Source: Lentzea californiensis (GTDB lineage: Bacteria > Actinomycetota > Actinomycetes > Mycobacteriales > Pseudonocardiaceae). Taken from it: a stretch of 64,000 nucleotides of DNA. A program made the translations under genes and the position numbers. The DNA is taken from assembly GCF_024648825.1 (NCBI RefSeq), contig NZ_JANBBE010000005.1, forward strand, positions 310,001 to 374,000, read 5' to 3'. The notes beneath the pieces were generated by a model, which searched no databases, was not told the DNA's origin, and saw nothing but the letters and a program-made list of their open reading frames with translations. Of the stretch, positions 10,237 through 18,389 are shown piece by piece. Positions within the stretch are counted from its first letter, which is position 1. Every line of letters begins with the position of its first letter.

Positions 10237-11181
10237 TCACAGGTGCTGGGAGTAGGAGTCGAACGGCGCGTCGGGCTCGCCGGAGGGCTTGAAGTGGTCG
10301 ATGTTCTGCATCGTCGGGCCCCACTCCTCGCGCGGCTTCCAGACCGCCTCCACGCGCATGCCCATCCGCACGTCCTCCGGCGCGACGCCGAGCAGCAGGT
10401 GCAGGAACGGGATGTCCGCGCCGTCGAGCAGCACGTACGCCGAGACGTACGGCGGTGGGATGCGCTGGCCGAGGAACGGGACGTTGACCACGCAGTACGT
10501 CGTGATGGTGCCGCGGTCGGACAGCTCGATCTGGTCCGTCGTAGGCACGCCGTCCACGGGGCAGGCAGGGCGCGGCGGGAAGTAGACCTTCTCGCACACC
10601 GGGCAGCGCTGGGCGATCAGCCTGCCCTCCATCAGGCCGCGCAGGAACGGGTCCTCCGTCGGCGACGCCGAGTGCGTGTAGTGCAGGTTCACCGGCGTGG
10701 TGACCATGGTGACCTCGTCGGCCTCCGCGGGGGGGTCGGCCGGCTCGTCGGAGATCTCGAAGCACTCGATGTCGGTGATCGCGCCGACGCGTTCTGGGCG
10801 CCACCTCGCGCGCACGCGTGTTCCGGTCGCCATCTGGTCCGGTGAGCCCGCGTCGACGGCGTGCAGCAGCGAGGTGTCCGCGCCGTCGAGCTGGATCAGC
10901 GCCCAGGCGAACGGCCGGTCGAGCGGCTGCCCTTCGAGAGGCTCGGGAATCCACGACCACCCGCGCACGACACCGGTCGCCGTCACGTCCACGAACTCCG
11001 AAAGGCGTTCGGCGGTCACGGGGTCGTACTCGAGCGGCGGCACGTGCACGCGCCCGTCACTGCCGCGGATGCCGGTCACCTTGCGGCGGCGGAGATCCGA
11101 GAGGAACCGGCCCAGCGTCGGGCCGAGGGAGCGCGTGTAGTCGAAGCCAACGTCGAGCGGAGCACTCAGCGGCCGAGTCAC
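10237..11181 (-). CDS. Double DUF35 OB-fold/zinc-ribbon aldolase partner, Rv3521-like
   Basis: 314 aa with two DUF35-type halves. The C-terminal half (about 185-305) has a rubredoxin-like ribbon CPVCEKVYFPPRPACPVDG, then an OB fold ending in GMRVEAVW. The N-terminal half (about 25-145) repeats the pattern, including GTRVRARW, but its ribbon lacks the cysteines (GSDGRVHVPPLEYDP). DUF35 proteins such as the ChsH2 domain assemble with Ltp2-type aldolases; this one likely serves Ltp3/Ltp4. First gene of the leftward five-gene operon; a KstR-like site lies 10 bases upstream of its GTG. Rv3521 has a similar length and neighbourhood. Confidence 0.82.
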   Translation of the reverse strand: MTRPLSAPLDVGFDYTRSLGPTLGRFLSDLRRRKVTGIRGSDGRVHVPPLEYDPVTAERLSEFVDVTATGVVRGWSWIPEPLEGQPLDRPFAWALIQLDGADTSLLHAVDAGSPDQMATGTRVRARWRPERVGAITDIECFEISDEPADPPAEADEVTMVTTPVNLHYTHSASPTEDPFLRGLMEGRLIAQRCPVCEKVYFPPRPACPVDGVPTTDQIELSDRGTITTYCVVNVPFLGQRIPPPYVSAYVLLDGADIPFLHLLLGVAPEDVRMGMRVEAVWKPREEWGPTMQNIDHFKPSGEPDAPFDSYSQHL

Positions 11182-11190
11182 AGATCAAAG

Positions 11191-11204
11191 TGAAACAGGT
11201 TCTC
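11191..11204. promoter_or_regulatory. KstR-type operator between DUF35 and LLM genes
   Basis: TGAAACAGGTTCTC matches 7 of 8 fixed positions of TnnAACnnGTTnnA. It sits in the 45-bp divergent gap, so one site could control both the DUF35-ltp4-ltp3 operon and the rightward LLM gene. Confidence 0.65.
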
Positions 11205-11226
11205 GAAATGGTGGCAAGATGGGTGC

Positions 11227-12255
11227 ATGAAGCTCGGTCTGCAGCTCGGGTACTGGGGTGCCGGTCCGCCCCAGAACGCCGCCGATCTCGTGGCGGCGGC
11301 GGAGGAGTTCGGCTTCGACGCGGTGTTCGCCGCCGAGGCGTGGGGGTCGGACGCGTTCACCCCGTTGGCGTGGTGGGGATCCGAGACTTCGCGCGTGCGG
11401 CTCGGTACGTCCGTCGTGCAGATGTCGGCCCGTACGCCGGCCGCCTGCGCGATGCACGCGCTGACGCTGGACCACCTCTCCGGCGGGCGGTTCGTGCTCG
11501 GGCTGGGCGTGTCCGGCCCGCAGGTCGTGGAGGGCTGGTACGGGCGGCCGTTCTCGAAACCCCTGGCCAGGACCAGGGAGTACGTGTCGATCCTGCGGCA
11601 GGTGATGGCCCGTGAGGCGCCGGTGCGCAACGACGGCCCGCACTACCCGTTGCCCTATCAGGGGCCCGGCGCTCTGGGGCTGGGCAAGCCGCTCAAGCCC
11701 ATCACCCACCCGCTGCGCGCTGACCTGCCGATCTGGCTCGGTGCGGAGGGTCCGAAGAACGTCGCGCTGACGTCGGAGATCGCGGACGGCTGGCTCGCGA
11801 TCTACTACGCGCCACGGCTTGCCGGCATGTACGACGAGTGGCTGGACGAGGGCTTCGCGAAATCTGGCCGGAACAGGGAGAACTTCGAGGTCGCGGCCAC
11901 CTGCCAGGTCGTCGTGACGGACGATCCGGCGGCCGTGCGGGCGATGCTGAAGCCGTTCGTTGCTTTGTACATCGGCGGAATGGGTGCACCCGGCATGAAC
12001 TTCCACGCGGAGGTGTTCACCCGCATGGGATACGGCGAGGTAGTCCAGGGCATCGGCGAGCTCTTCCAGGCGGGCCGCAAGGACGAGGCGGCGCAGGTGG
12101 TCCCGGACGAGCTGGTGGCCGAGATCAGCATCGTCGGCAACGCGGAGCACGTGCGCGAGGAGGTCCGCCGGTGGGAGAAGGCCGGCGTCACGACACTGCT
12201 CGTCGGATGCCGCGACGTTGCTTCGATCAAAGCCTTGTCGGAGGCTTGTCAGTAG
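11227..12255 (+). CDS. LLM-class F420-dependent oxidoreductase, Rv3520c-like
   Basis: 342 aa TIM-barrel flavin/F420 oxidoreductase. MKLGLQLGYWGAGPPQNAADL, AAEAWGSDAFTPLAWWG, LGVSGPQVVEGWYGRPF and KPITHPLRADLPIWLGAEG follow M. tuberculosis Rv3520c almost word for word, a KstR-regulated gene next to Rv3521-ltp4-ltp3. Its substrate is not established in any organism I know. It is the first of four rightward genes reaching kstD. The 45-bp divergent gap holds a KstR-like site. Confidence 0.9.
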   Translation: MKLGLQLGYWGAGPPQNAADLVAAAEEFGFDAVFAAEAWGSDAFTPLAWWGSETSRVRLGTSVVQMSARTPAACAMHALTLDHLSGGRFVLGLGVSGPQVVEGWYGRPFSKPLARTREYVSILRQVMAREAPVRNDGPHYPLPYQGPGALGLGKPLKPITHPLRADLPIWLGAEGPKNVALTSEIADGWLAIYYAPRLAGMYDEWLDEGFAKSGRNRENFEVAATCQVVVTDDPAAVRAMLKPFVALYIGGMGAPGMNFHAEVFTRMGYGEVVQGIGELFQAGRKDEAAQVVPDELVAEISIVGNAEHVREEVRRWEKAGVTTLLVGCRDVASIKALSEACQ

Positions 12256-12256
12256 G

Positions 12257-12270
12257 TGAAACGCGTTCTA
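12257..12270. promoter_or_regulatory. KstR-type operator upstream of fadD
   Basis: TGAAACGCGTTCTA matches all 8 fixed positions of TnnAACnnGTTnnA. It begins one base after the LLM stop and ends 10 bases before the acyl-CoA synthetase GTG, so the synthetase, PPOX and kstD genes may have their own repressible promoter. Confidence 0.78.
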
Positions 12271-12280
12271 CTTTGAGGGT

Positions 12281-13795
12281 GTGGTCACAGGACTCTGGAA
12301 CATCGCTGCCGATCAGCCGGACCTGACCGCGCTGGTCGATCCGAGTGGTCGAGAGATCACCTACTCGGAGCTCGCGGGCACCGCGAACCGCTACGGGCGC
12401 GGGTTCCGGGCGCTGGGGCTGGAACCCGGCGACAGCATCGTGCTGATGCTGCCCAACAGCGCCGACCTGGTGGCGGTGTACTTCGCCGCCTTCCAGACCG
12501 GCCTCTACGTCGTGATGGCCAACTGGCACCTGACCGGGGCCGAGGTCGCGTACCTCGTGCAGGACAGCGGTGCCAAGGCTTTCGTGGCGCACGATCGGTT
12601 CGCCGCGGCGGCCGTCGAAGCCGCGGCGGGCCTCCCGTCCGAGGCGAAGTTCGCTGTCGGTGAGATCGCGGACTTCAGCCCGCTGGCGAAGCTCGGTGAA
12701 GGCGAGGAGGGCAGGCCCGACGGCCGCACCACGGGGTCGCCGATGCTCTACACCTCCGGCACGACCGGCCGCCCCAAGGGCGTGCGCCGGCCGTTGACCG
12801 GTGCCGACCCCGATGTCGTGCCGCCGTCCGCCGCCTGGTTCTTCGGCATCTTCGGGATCAAGCCGCACGACGGGCACGTGCACCTGTGCGGGTCACCGCT
12901 CTACCACACGGCGGTGCTCAACTTCGTCGTCATCTCGATCCAGCTCGGCCACACCACGGTGCTCATGGACCACTGGGCGCCGGAGGACATGCTGCGGCTG
13001 ATCGAACGTCACAAGGTCACCCACAGCCACATGGTGCCGACCCAGTTCCACCGGTTGCTGGCGCTGCCGGACGACGTGAAAGCCAAGTACGACATGGGTT
13101 CGCTGCGCGCGATGATCCACGGCGCGGCGCCGTGCCCGCTGGAGGTCAAGCGCCGCATGCTCGACTGGTGGGGACCGGTCGTGATCGAGTACTACGCGGC
13201 CACCGAGGGCGGCGGCACCGCGATCACCGCTCAGGAATGGCTGCGCAAGCCTGGATCGGTCGGTCTGCCGTGGCCGACGTCCGAGATCAAGATCCTCGGC
13301 GAGGACGGCACCGAGCTGCCGGTGGGCGAGCAGGGCCTGGTCTACATGCGGATGGGCGACGCGACGTTCGAGTACCACAAGGACGCGGAGAAGACCCGGG
13401 CCGCGCGCGTCGGCAAGCTGTTCACGTTGCAGGACATCGGGTATCTGGACGAGGACGGCTACCTGTTCCTGTGCGACCGCAAGAACGACATGATCATCTC
13501 CGGTGGCGTGAACATCTACCCGGCGGAGATCGAGGGTGAGCTGATCTGCCATCCCAAGGTCGCGGACGTGGCGGTGTTCGGCGTCCCACACCCGGACTGG
13601 GGTGAGTCGATCAAGGCCGTGGTGCAGCCCGCGGACGGCGTCGAGGCCTCCGAGGCCCTGACCGAGGAACTGCTGGAGTTCGCCCGTACCCGTCTCGCGA
13701 AGTTCAAGCTGCCACGGACGGTCGAGTACGTGTCCGAGCTGCCGCGTGATCCGAACGGCAAGCTGTACAAGCGAAAGCTGCGCGACCTTGCGTGA
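12281..13795 (+). CDS. FadD-type acyl-CoA synthetase (paralogue uncertain)
   Basis: 504 aa adenylate-forming enzyme. The P-loop-like YTSGTTGRPKG is near residue 155, YYAATEGG near 305, the hinge YLFLCDRKNDMIISGGVNIYP near 395 and the catalytic Lys in PNGKLYKRKLRD near the C-terminus. All catalytic motifs are intact. It is not the FadD19 orthologue (that is at 19256), nor does its start resemble FadD17. The perfect KstR site just upstream and kstD downstream imply a sterol-derived acid, for example a shortened side chain or a ring C/D acid as with FadD3. Which one cannot be told from sequence. Confidence 0.88.
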   Translation: MVTGLWNIAADQPDLTALVDPSGREITYSELAGTANRYGRGFRALGLEPGDSIVLMLPNSADLVAVYFAAFQTGLYVVMANWHLTGAEVAYLVQDSGAKAFVAHDRFAAAAVEAAAGLPSEAKFAVGEIADFSPLAKLGEGEEGRPDGRTTGSPMLYTSGTTGRPKGVRRPLTGADPDVVPPSAAWFFGIFGIKPHDGHVHLCGSPLYHTAVLNFVVISIQLGHTTVLMDHWAPEDMLRLIERHKVTHSHMVPTQFHRLLALPDDVKAKYDMGSLRAMIHGAAPCPLEVKRRMLDWWGPVVIEYYAATEGGGTAITAQEWLRKPGSVGLPWPTSEIKILGEDGTELPVGEQGLVYMRMGDATFEYHKDAEKTRAARVGKLFTLQDIGYLDEDGYLFLCDRKNDMIISGGVNIYPAEIEGELICHPKVADVAVFGVPHPDWGESIKAVVQPADGVEASEALTEELLEFARTRLAKFKLPRTVEYVSELPRDPNGKLYKRKLRDLA

Positions 13796-14243
13796 CCTCA
13801 TCAAGATGACGCCGGCCGAGGTCGAGACCTTTCTCGAGGGCCAGAAGACGTTGGTCGTGGCGACCATCGGCCGCAACGGCATGCCGCACCTCGCGCCGAT
13901 GTGGTTCGCGTGGGTGGACGGCGAGCTCGTGTTCTGCACGGACCGCAAGTCGCAGAAGATCGTGAACCTGCGACGTGATCCGCGCTGCAGCGTGCTGGCC
14001 GAGGCGGGGGAGACCTACGACCAGCTGCGCGGCGTGCACATGGAGGGCGTCACCGAGTTCACACCGGATCTCGGCCGGGTGGTGGACGCCGTGGTGGCCC
14101 GCAACTTCGGCGAGGTCGGCGCCGATCCCGAAGCCCGTGCAGCACTGCGGAAGGCGATGTCGCGACGCGTTGCCGTGATCTTCCGCCCGACCAAGACCGC
14201 CAGCTGGGACCACCGGAAGACGATGTCTGGAGTGAACCCGTGA
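13788..14243 (+). CDS. PPOX-class (split-barrel) flavin/F420 protein
   Basis: 151 aa pyridoxamine-phosphate-oxidase-like split barrel. LVVATIGRNGMPHLAPMWFAW near residue 25 and VFCTDRKSQKIVNLRRDPRCSV are typical of PPOX proteins, many of which bind F420 or FMN in actinobacteria. TTG at 13788 overlaps the fadD stop by 8 bases; ATG at 13806 is a good alternative, and neither has a strong ribosome-binding site. The stop overlaps the kstD GTG (GTGA), so it is coupled with fadD and kstD. A reductase acting on steroid enones, or a cofactor-handling role, is possible. Confidence 0.8.
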   Translation: MRDLIKMTPAEVETFLEGQKTLVVATIGRNGMPHLAPMWFAWVDGELVFCTDRKSQKIVNLRRDPRCSVLAEAGETYDQLRGVHMEGVTEFTPDLGRVVDAVVARNFGEVGADPEARAALRKAMSRRVAVIFRPTKTASWDHRKTMSGVNP

Positions 14244-15946
14244 ACCTGAACCGCCGTCAGGTGCTCGCCGGAGCCGGTCTCGCGCTGGCTTCCGGACTGG
14301 TCAGACCTGGGACCGCCTCCGCCGACCTCGGCGAGTTCGACGTCGTGGTGGTCGGTGCGGGCGCGGCCGGCATGACCGCCGCACTGACCGCCGCCAAACG
14401 CGGTCTGAGCTGCGTGGTCGTGGAGAAGGCGCCGACCTACGGTGGTTCCGCCGCACGGTCCGGTGCCGGGATCTGGATCCCCAACAACGAGGTCATCCTC
14501 GCGGCCGGCGTCCCGGACACGCCCGCGAAGGCCGCGCAGTACCTGGCGGCGGTCGTCGGCGACATCCCGATCGTGCGGCAGCGGGCCTACCTGGCGCACG
14601 GGCCGCAGATGATCTCGTTGGTCATGCGCAACAGCCCGCTGCGCTTCCGGCACATGGACGGCTACAGCGACTACTACCCGGAGTACCCCGGCGGCATCGC
14701 GAAGGGCCGTTCGATCGAGCCGGAGATGCTCGACGGCCGAGTCCTCGGCGCCGAACTGGCGAACCTGAACGCCCCCTACCTGGCCACACCGGCCGGCATG
14801 GTCATCTACGGCGCGGACTACAAGTGGCTCGCACTCGCTCTCGTCAACGCGAAGGGCGCCGCGACCGCCGCGGCAGCCCTGGCCCGCGGCACCGCTGCCG
14901 CTCTGGCGGGCCAGAAGCCGTTGACCATGGGCCAGGCGCTGGCCGGTGGTCTGCGGGCCGGTCTGCTGCAGGCCGGGGTCCCGGTGTGGCTCAACACCGG
15001 CCTCCAGGACCTCCTCGTGGAGAACGGCGCCGTCAAGGGAGTGCTGACCTCTCGCGGTCTCGTGCGTGCCCGCCGCGGCGTGATCATGGGTTCCGGCGGC
15101 TTCGAGCACAACGCGGCCATGCGCGCCCAGTACCAGCGCCAGCCCATCGGTACGCAGTGGACGGTCGGCGCGAAGGAGAACACCGGCGATGGCCACCGCG
15201 CGGGCCAGCGAGCCGGCGCGGCGCTCGACCTGATGGACGACGCCTGGTGGGGCCCGGCCATCCCGACGCCGGGCTCACCGTACTTCTGCCTCGCCGAACG
15301 CACGCTGCCCGGCGGCCTGATGATCAACGCGGCCGGCCGGCGCTTCGTCAACGAGGCCGCCCCCTACAGCGACGTCGTGCACGTCATGTACGACAAGAAC
15401 CCCACCGACCCGTGCATCCCGGCCTGGCTCGTCGTCGACCAGAACTACCGCAACAGGTACCTGTTCGCCGACGTCGCACCGGCCCTGCCGCTGCCGGACG
15501 GCTGGTACCAGTCCGGCGCCGTGGTGAAGAACTGGTCGCTCGACGGCCTGGCCTCGGCCATCGGCGTCCCCGGCGGGAACCTGAGGGCGACCGTCAGCCG
15601 GTTCAACGGCCAGGCGATGACCGGTCGCGACCCCGACTTCAAGCGCGGCGACAGCGCCTACGACCACTACTACACCGACCCGGCGGTCTTCCCGAACTCG
15701 TGCCTCGCGCCGCTGTGGGCGCCGCCGTTCTACGCCTTCAAGATCGTGCCCGGCGACCTGGGCACCAAGGGCGGTCTCGTGACGGACGCGCGTGCCCGTG
15801 TGCTGCGGCCGGACGGCTCGGTGATCCCCGGGCTGTACGCGGCGGGCAACGTCAGCTCGGCCGTGATGGGGCGGAGTTATGCCGGGGCGGGGTCGACGAT
15901 CGGGCCCGCGATGACGTTCGGGTACATCGCGGCCAACGACCTCTAG
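14240..15946 (+). CDS. kstD: 3-ketosteroid delta-1-dehydrogenase KstD with Tat signal
   Basis: 568 aa FAD enzyme. Residues 5-28 form a twin-arginine-type signal (NRRQVLAGAG, then a hydrophobic run to ASA). The FAD Rossmann motif VVVGAGAAG is at 36-44, GSGGFEHN near 285, and AGNVSSAVMGRSYAGAGSTI plus GPAMTFGYIAA at the C-terminus are the KstD signature. Family members introduce the C1-C2 double bond in ring A of 3-ketosteroids, opening the way to ring B cleavage. A signal peptide is unusual; most KstDs are cytoplasmic or membrane-associated without one. GTG start overlaps the PPOX stop. Confidence 0.9.
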   Translation: MNLNRRQVLAGAGLALASGLVRPGTASADLGEFDVVVVGAGAAGMTAALTAAKRGLSCVVVEKAPTYGGSAARSGAGIWIPNNEVILAAGVPDTPAKAAQYLAAVVGDIPIVRQRAYLAHGPQMISLVMRNSPLRFRHMDGYSDYYPEYPGGIAKGRSIEPEMLDGRVLGAELANLNAPYLATPAGMVIYGADYKWLALALVNAKGAATAAAALARGTAAALAGQKPLTMGQALAGGLRAGLLQAGVPVWLNTGLQDLLVENGAVKGVLTSRGLVRARRGVIMGSGGFEHNAAMRAQYQRQPIGTQWTVGAKENTGDGHRAGQRAGAALDLMDDAWWGPAIPTPGSPYFCLAERTLPGGLMINAAGRRFVNEAAPYSDVVHVMYDKNPTDPCIPAWLVVDQNYRNRYLFADVAPALPLPDGWYQSGAVVKNWSLDGLASAIGVPGGNLRATVSRFNGQAMTGRDPDFKRGDSAYDHYYTDPAVFPNSCLAPLWAPPFYAFKIVPGDLGTKGGLVTDARARVLRPDGSVIPGLYAAGNVSSAVMGRSYAGAGSTIGPAMTFGYIAANDL

Positions 15947-15959
15947 CAGCGGCACACCA

Positions 15960-16557
15960 CTAGCACCGGCAGTAGGCGGGCACGTCGGCGAACCGCACGT
16001 CGTCGGTGATGCGCACGAACGGCCAGCCACCGGTCTCCGCGAGCAGGAGATCGGTGGTCACGCTGTCACCAGCCACGAGGCAGACGGTTCTCCCGTCCGT
16101 CAAAGCGGTCCTGACCGCGGCCGTGAACTCCGCCGTGCCCTTGGGATGGCCTACCTCACCCGAGACGAACACGCGCTGGAACCGTCCGGCGAGGCCGGAC
16201 AGCCGCAGCTTCGCGCGCTGGAGCGAACGGCAGCCGTCCGTCGCGAGCCACAGCTCGTGGCGGTCGCGCAGTGAGTCCGAAGCGGACTCGACACCGGGGA
16301 AGGGCCGCCTCGGGCATCGGCAGCTCGTGCAAGTCCGCCCGGAGCGCCTCCCAGGAGGCGACCCGTTCCACTCCTCGATGTGTGACGTGGGGGTTGCCGC
16401 GCCACTCCCCCCGGGCGGCGGCGAACACGGTGTCGACGGCCTGCTCGTCCGCGACGATCGAGAGTTCGTCCAGCACCGCGGCGACGGCGGCGCGCGCGGC
16501 GGTGCCGTCCGGGATCAGGCAGTCGTCGAGATCGACGATGACGATGGACTCGGTCAC
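15960..16557 (-). pseudogene. HAD-family phosphatase, frameshifted
   Basis: The 5' part from GTG 16557 has SIVIVDLDDCLIPDG (HAD motif I, DxD) and runs to about PMPEAALP. From there the family sequence continues one frame over as VESASDSLRDRHELWLATDG (motif II) and then GEVGHPKG and LVAGDSVTTDLLLAETGG (motif III/IV). The shift falls at a run of four G (16296-16299 on the plus strand); removing one base restores a single reading frame of about 198 aa ending at the TAG at 15960. Either a recent pseudogene or a homopolymer sequencing error. Substrate unknown. Confidence 0.8.
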
Positions 16558-16626
16558 GAACGCCCCCTTGTGCCGTGCTGCCGAAGGTAGTCTTCCTCGC
16601 ACGACTTCTACCTGGGGGAAGAGTCA

Positions 16627-17535
16627 ATGCGCAGATCTGTGCTGTCCTTGTTCACCTCGATGATCCTCGTGGCCGCCACCCTGACGCACGCTCAGGCGGC
16701 GCCCACGACGACGATCTCGTTCGTCGCGCACCCGGACGACGACCTGCTGTTCATGAACCCGGACATCGCCTCGGACGTCGAGGCGGGTTCCACCGTCTGG
16801 GTCGTCTACCTCACCGCCGGAGAGGTCCACACCCGGCCGCCGTTCCCCTACGCGAACCAGCGGGTCGAAGGGGAGCGGGCCGCGTACGCCAGGACGGCGG
16901 GCGTCGCCGACAGCTGGACGTACGAGGAGATGTGGTTCAACGGCCATCCGGTGGCGACGAACCGGTTGAACGGCACCAACGTCCGCTTGGTCTTCACCTA
17001 CATCCACGGCGCGTCCGGGGGGTGCGACCACCCGAACGGTGATCCTCAGGGCGACCTGTACAAGATGCTGGCCTTCAGCCCGTACGTCGCCCAGCCGATC
17101 GACGGGCGCCCGTCCTACAACAGGTTCAGCTTCGTGGGCATGTTGCGGGCGATCATCGCCCAGGCGAACCCGGACCACATCCGTTCCGGCAGCACGATCG
17201 GCCACCGGGACAGTCCCCGGCGCGACCACGTCGACCACGTGTCCGCCGCACTCCTCGTCGCCGAGGCGAACCTGGCGGACGGCACGCGCGACACCTGGAA
17301 GCGCCGCGACGAGTACACGGCCTACAACAGTGAGAGCTACCCGGAGAACGTGTCCGGGTACTGGCGGCAGCGCAAGGAAGAGATCTGGGACGCGTACTGG
17401 CCGCACGACCCCGAGATTCCGCACAGGGACATCCACCCGTACGCGTTCGGCCGGCAGATTCGGCCTGAGGGCAGGATCTTCTGGCCGGGATCGGCGTGGG
17501 TTCCGCCCGGTGACTTCGTGGAGAACGGCTGCTGA
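16627..17535 (+). CDS. Secreted PIG-L-family deacetylase
   Basis: 302 aa with a Sec signal peptide (1 to about 25, ending in AQA). FVAHPDDDLLFM near residues 32-43 is the AHPDD zinc/catalytic motif, and RRDHVDH near 200 supplies the HxxH zinc ligand. These are the marks of LmbE/PIG-L metal-dependent N-deacetylases; cytosolic relatives include MshB and Mca. Secretion suggests an extracellular amino-sugar or glycan substrate rather than mycothiol metabolism. ATG start, divergent from the HAD gene with a 69-bp gap. No link to sterol genes is evident. Confidence 0.87.
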   Translation: MRRSVLSLFTSMILVAATLTHAQAAPTTTISFVAHPDDDLLFMNPDIASDVEAGSTVWVVYLTAGEVHTRPPFPYANQRVEGERAAYARTAGVADSWTYEEMWFNGHPVATNRLNGTNVRLVFTYIHGASGGCDHPNGDPQGDLYKMLAFSPYVAQPIDGRPSYNRFSFVGMLRAIIAQANPDHIRSGSTIGHRDSPRRDHVDHVSAALLVAEANLADGTRDTWKRRDEYTAYNSESYPENVSGYWRQRKEEIWDAYWPHDPEIPHRDIHPYAFGRQIRPEGRIFWPGSAWVPPGDFVENGC

Positions 17536-18294
17536 CTACTCCCACACCGTCACCTGGCCGGTGATCGCGCTGCCGTCCAGCACGGTGACGTCGATGCGGA
17601 AGGTCCGGCCCTCGGGGGTCTGCCCGCAGACCCTGCTGCCCACGACCACGTTGTCCGCGTCCAGCGTGGCGTTGTCCCGGAGGTGGGCGATGCACTCGTT
17701 CCGCTCAGGCACTCCGTCGCTGTGCCACGCCGCGAGCCAGTAGCCGGGATCGCCGTGCAGGCGCGTCGGGGTGAGCGCCCAGACGTTCGACCCCGGCACG
17801 TCGCGCGGTGTGGCGAGGTCCAGGTGAAAGCTGCCGAACCGCAGCTCACCGGTGTACCGCGAGCCGGTTCCCACGATCGTCGGTGCGGCCGCGGCCACCG
17901 TGGTCGTCGTGGTGGGCGCGGCGGTGACCGAGGTGCCACCGGCCGTGCGCGGAGTCGATCCGGGAGGAGCCGGGCGGGCCGCACCGGCCATGGTGGGAGG
18001 GGTCTGCGCACCGGCCGCGGAAGCCGGTGACGAGGTCGCACCGGACTCCGCCGGGGTGGAACCGGTGGCGGCCACCGGCGTCTCCCTGATCGGCTCGGTC
18101 GGCGGCGCCAGTTCGGCGGCCGTCAACGTGACGGCCGTGATGACGACCACCACCAAGGCGGCCTGCAGCGCCGTGAACCACCGGGGTTTGGCGGGCGTGC
18201 CGAGGTAGACGTCGCCGATCGACTCGGCCTGGAGCGACGTGCCGTGGACATCGCCGCTGATGTCGTTCTCGGTCGACTGCTCGGCGTTCTTCAA
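17536..18294 (-). CDS. Single-pass membrane protein with VHG-type N-terminal repeat
   Basis: 252 aa. The N-terminal NDISGDVHGTSLQAESIGDVYL resembles the G-x-V-x-G...QA..I.GDV short beta repeat seen before many actinobacterial NTPase/conflict proteins. One membrane helix (about 42-60, ALQAALVVVVITAVTLTAA) follows, then an extracellular Pro/Ala/Thr linker to about 140 and a C-terminal globular domain with two Cys (NECIAHL, SRVCGQTPEG), probably a disulfide. I do not recognise the C-terminal domain. Its stop is directly after the convergent PIG-L stop. A 16-bp palindrome lies 72 bases upstream. Confidence 0.72.
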   Translation of the reverse strand: MKNAEQSTENDISGDVHGTSLQAESIGDVYLGTPAKPRWFTALQAALVVVVITAVTLTAAELAPPTEPIRETPVAATGSTPAESGATSSPASAAGAQTPPTMAGAARPAPPGSTPRTAGGTSVTAAPTTTTTVAAAAPTIVGTGSRYTGELRFGSFHLDLATPRDVPGSNVWALTPTRLHGDPGYWLAAWHSDGVPERNECIAHLRDNATLDADNVVVGSRVCGQTPEGRTFRIDVTVLDGSAITGQVTVWE

Positions 18295-18365
18295 GACTGG
18301 CCCCTGCCCCGGACTGCGGATGTTTGATACGCAGATCGGGGCGTCGCCACAATGTGTTACGGGCG

Positions 18366-18381
18366 CGAACGAATTCGTTCG
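18366..18381. promoter_or_regulatory. Perfect 16-bp palindrome, possible operator
   Basis: CGAACGAATTCGTTCG is an uninterrupted palindrome in the 95-bp gap between the membrane protein start (18294) and the echA19 stop (18390). Position suits an operator for the membrane protein. It does not fit KstR, and the spacing is 2 bp too long for the actinobacterial LexA box. Confidence 0.45.
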
Positions 18382-18389
18382 AGAGGTGT

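Noticed and set aside
18366-18381. LexA (SOS) box at the 16-bp palindrome
   Set aside because: Actinobacterial LexA boxes are CGAAC-N4-GTTCG; here the CGAAC and GTTCG halves are separated by 6 bases.
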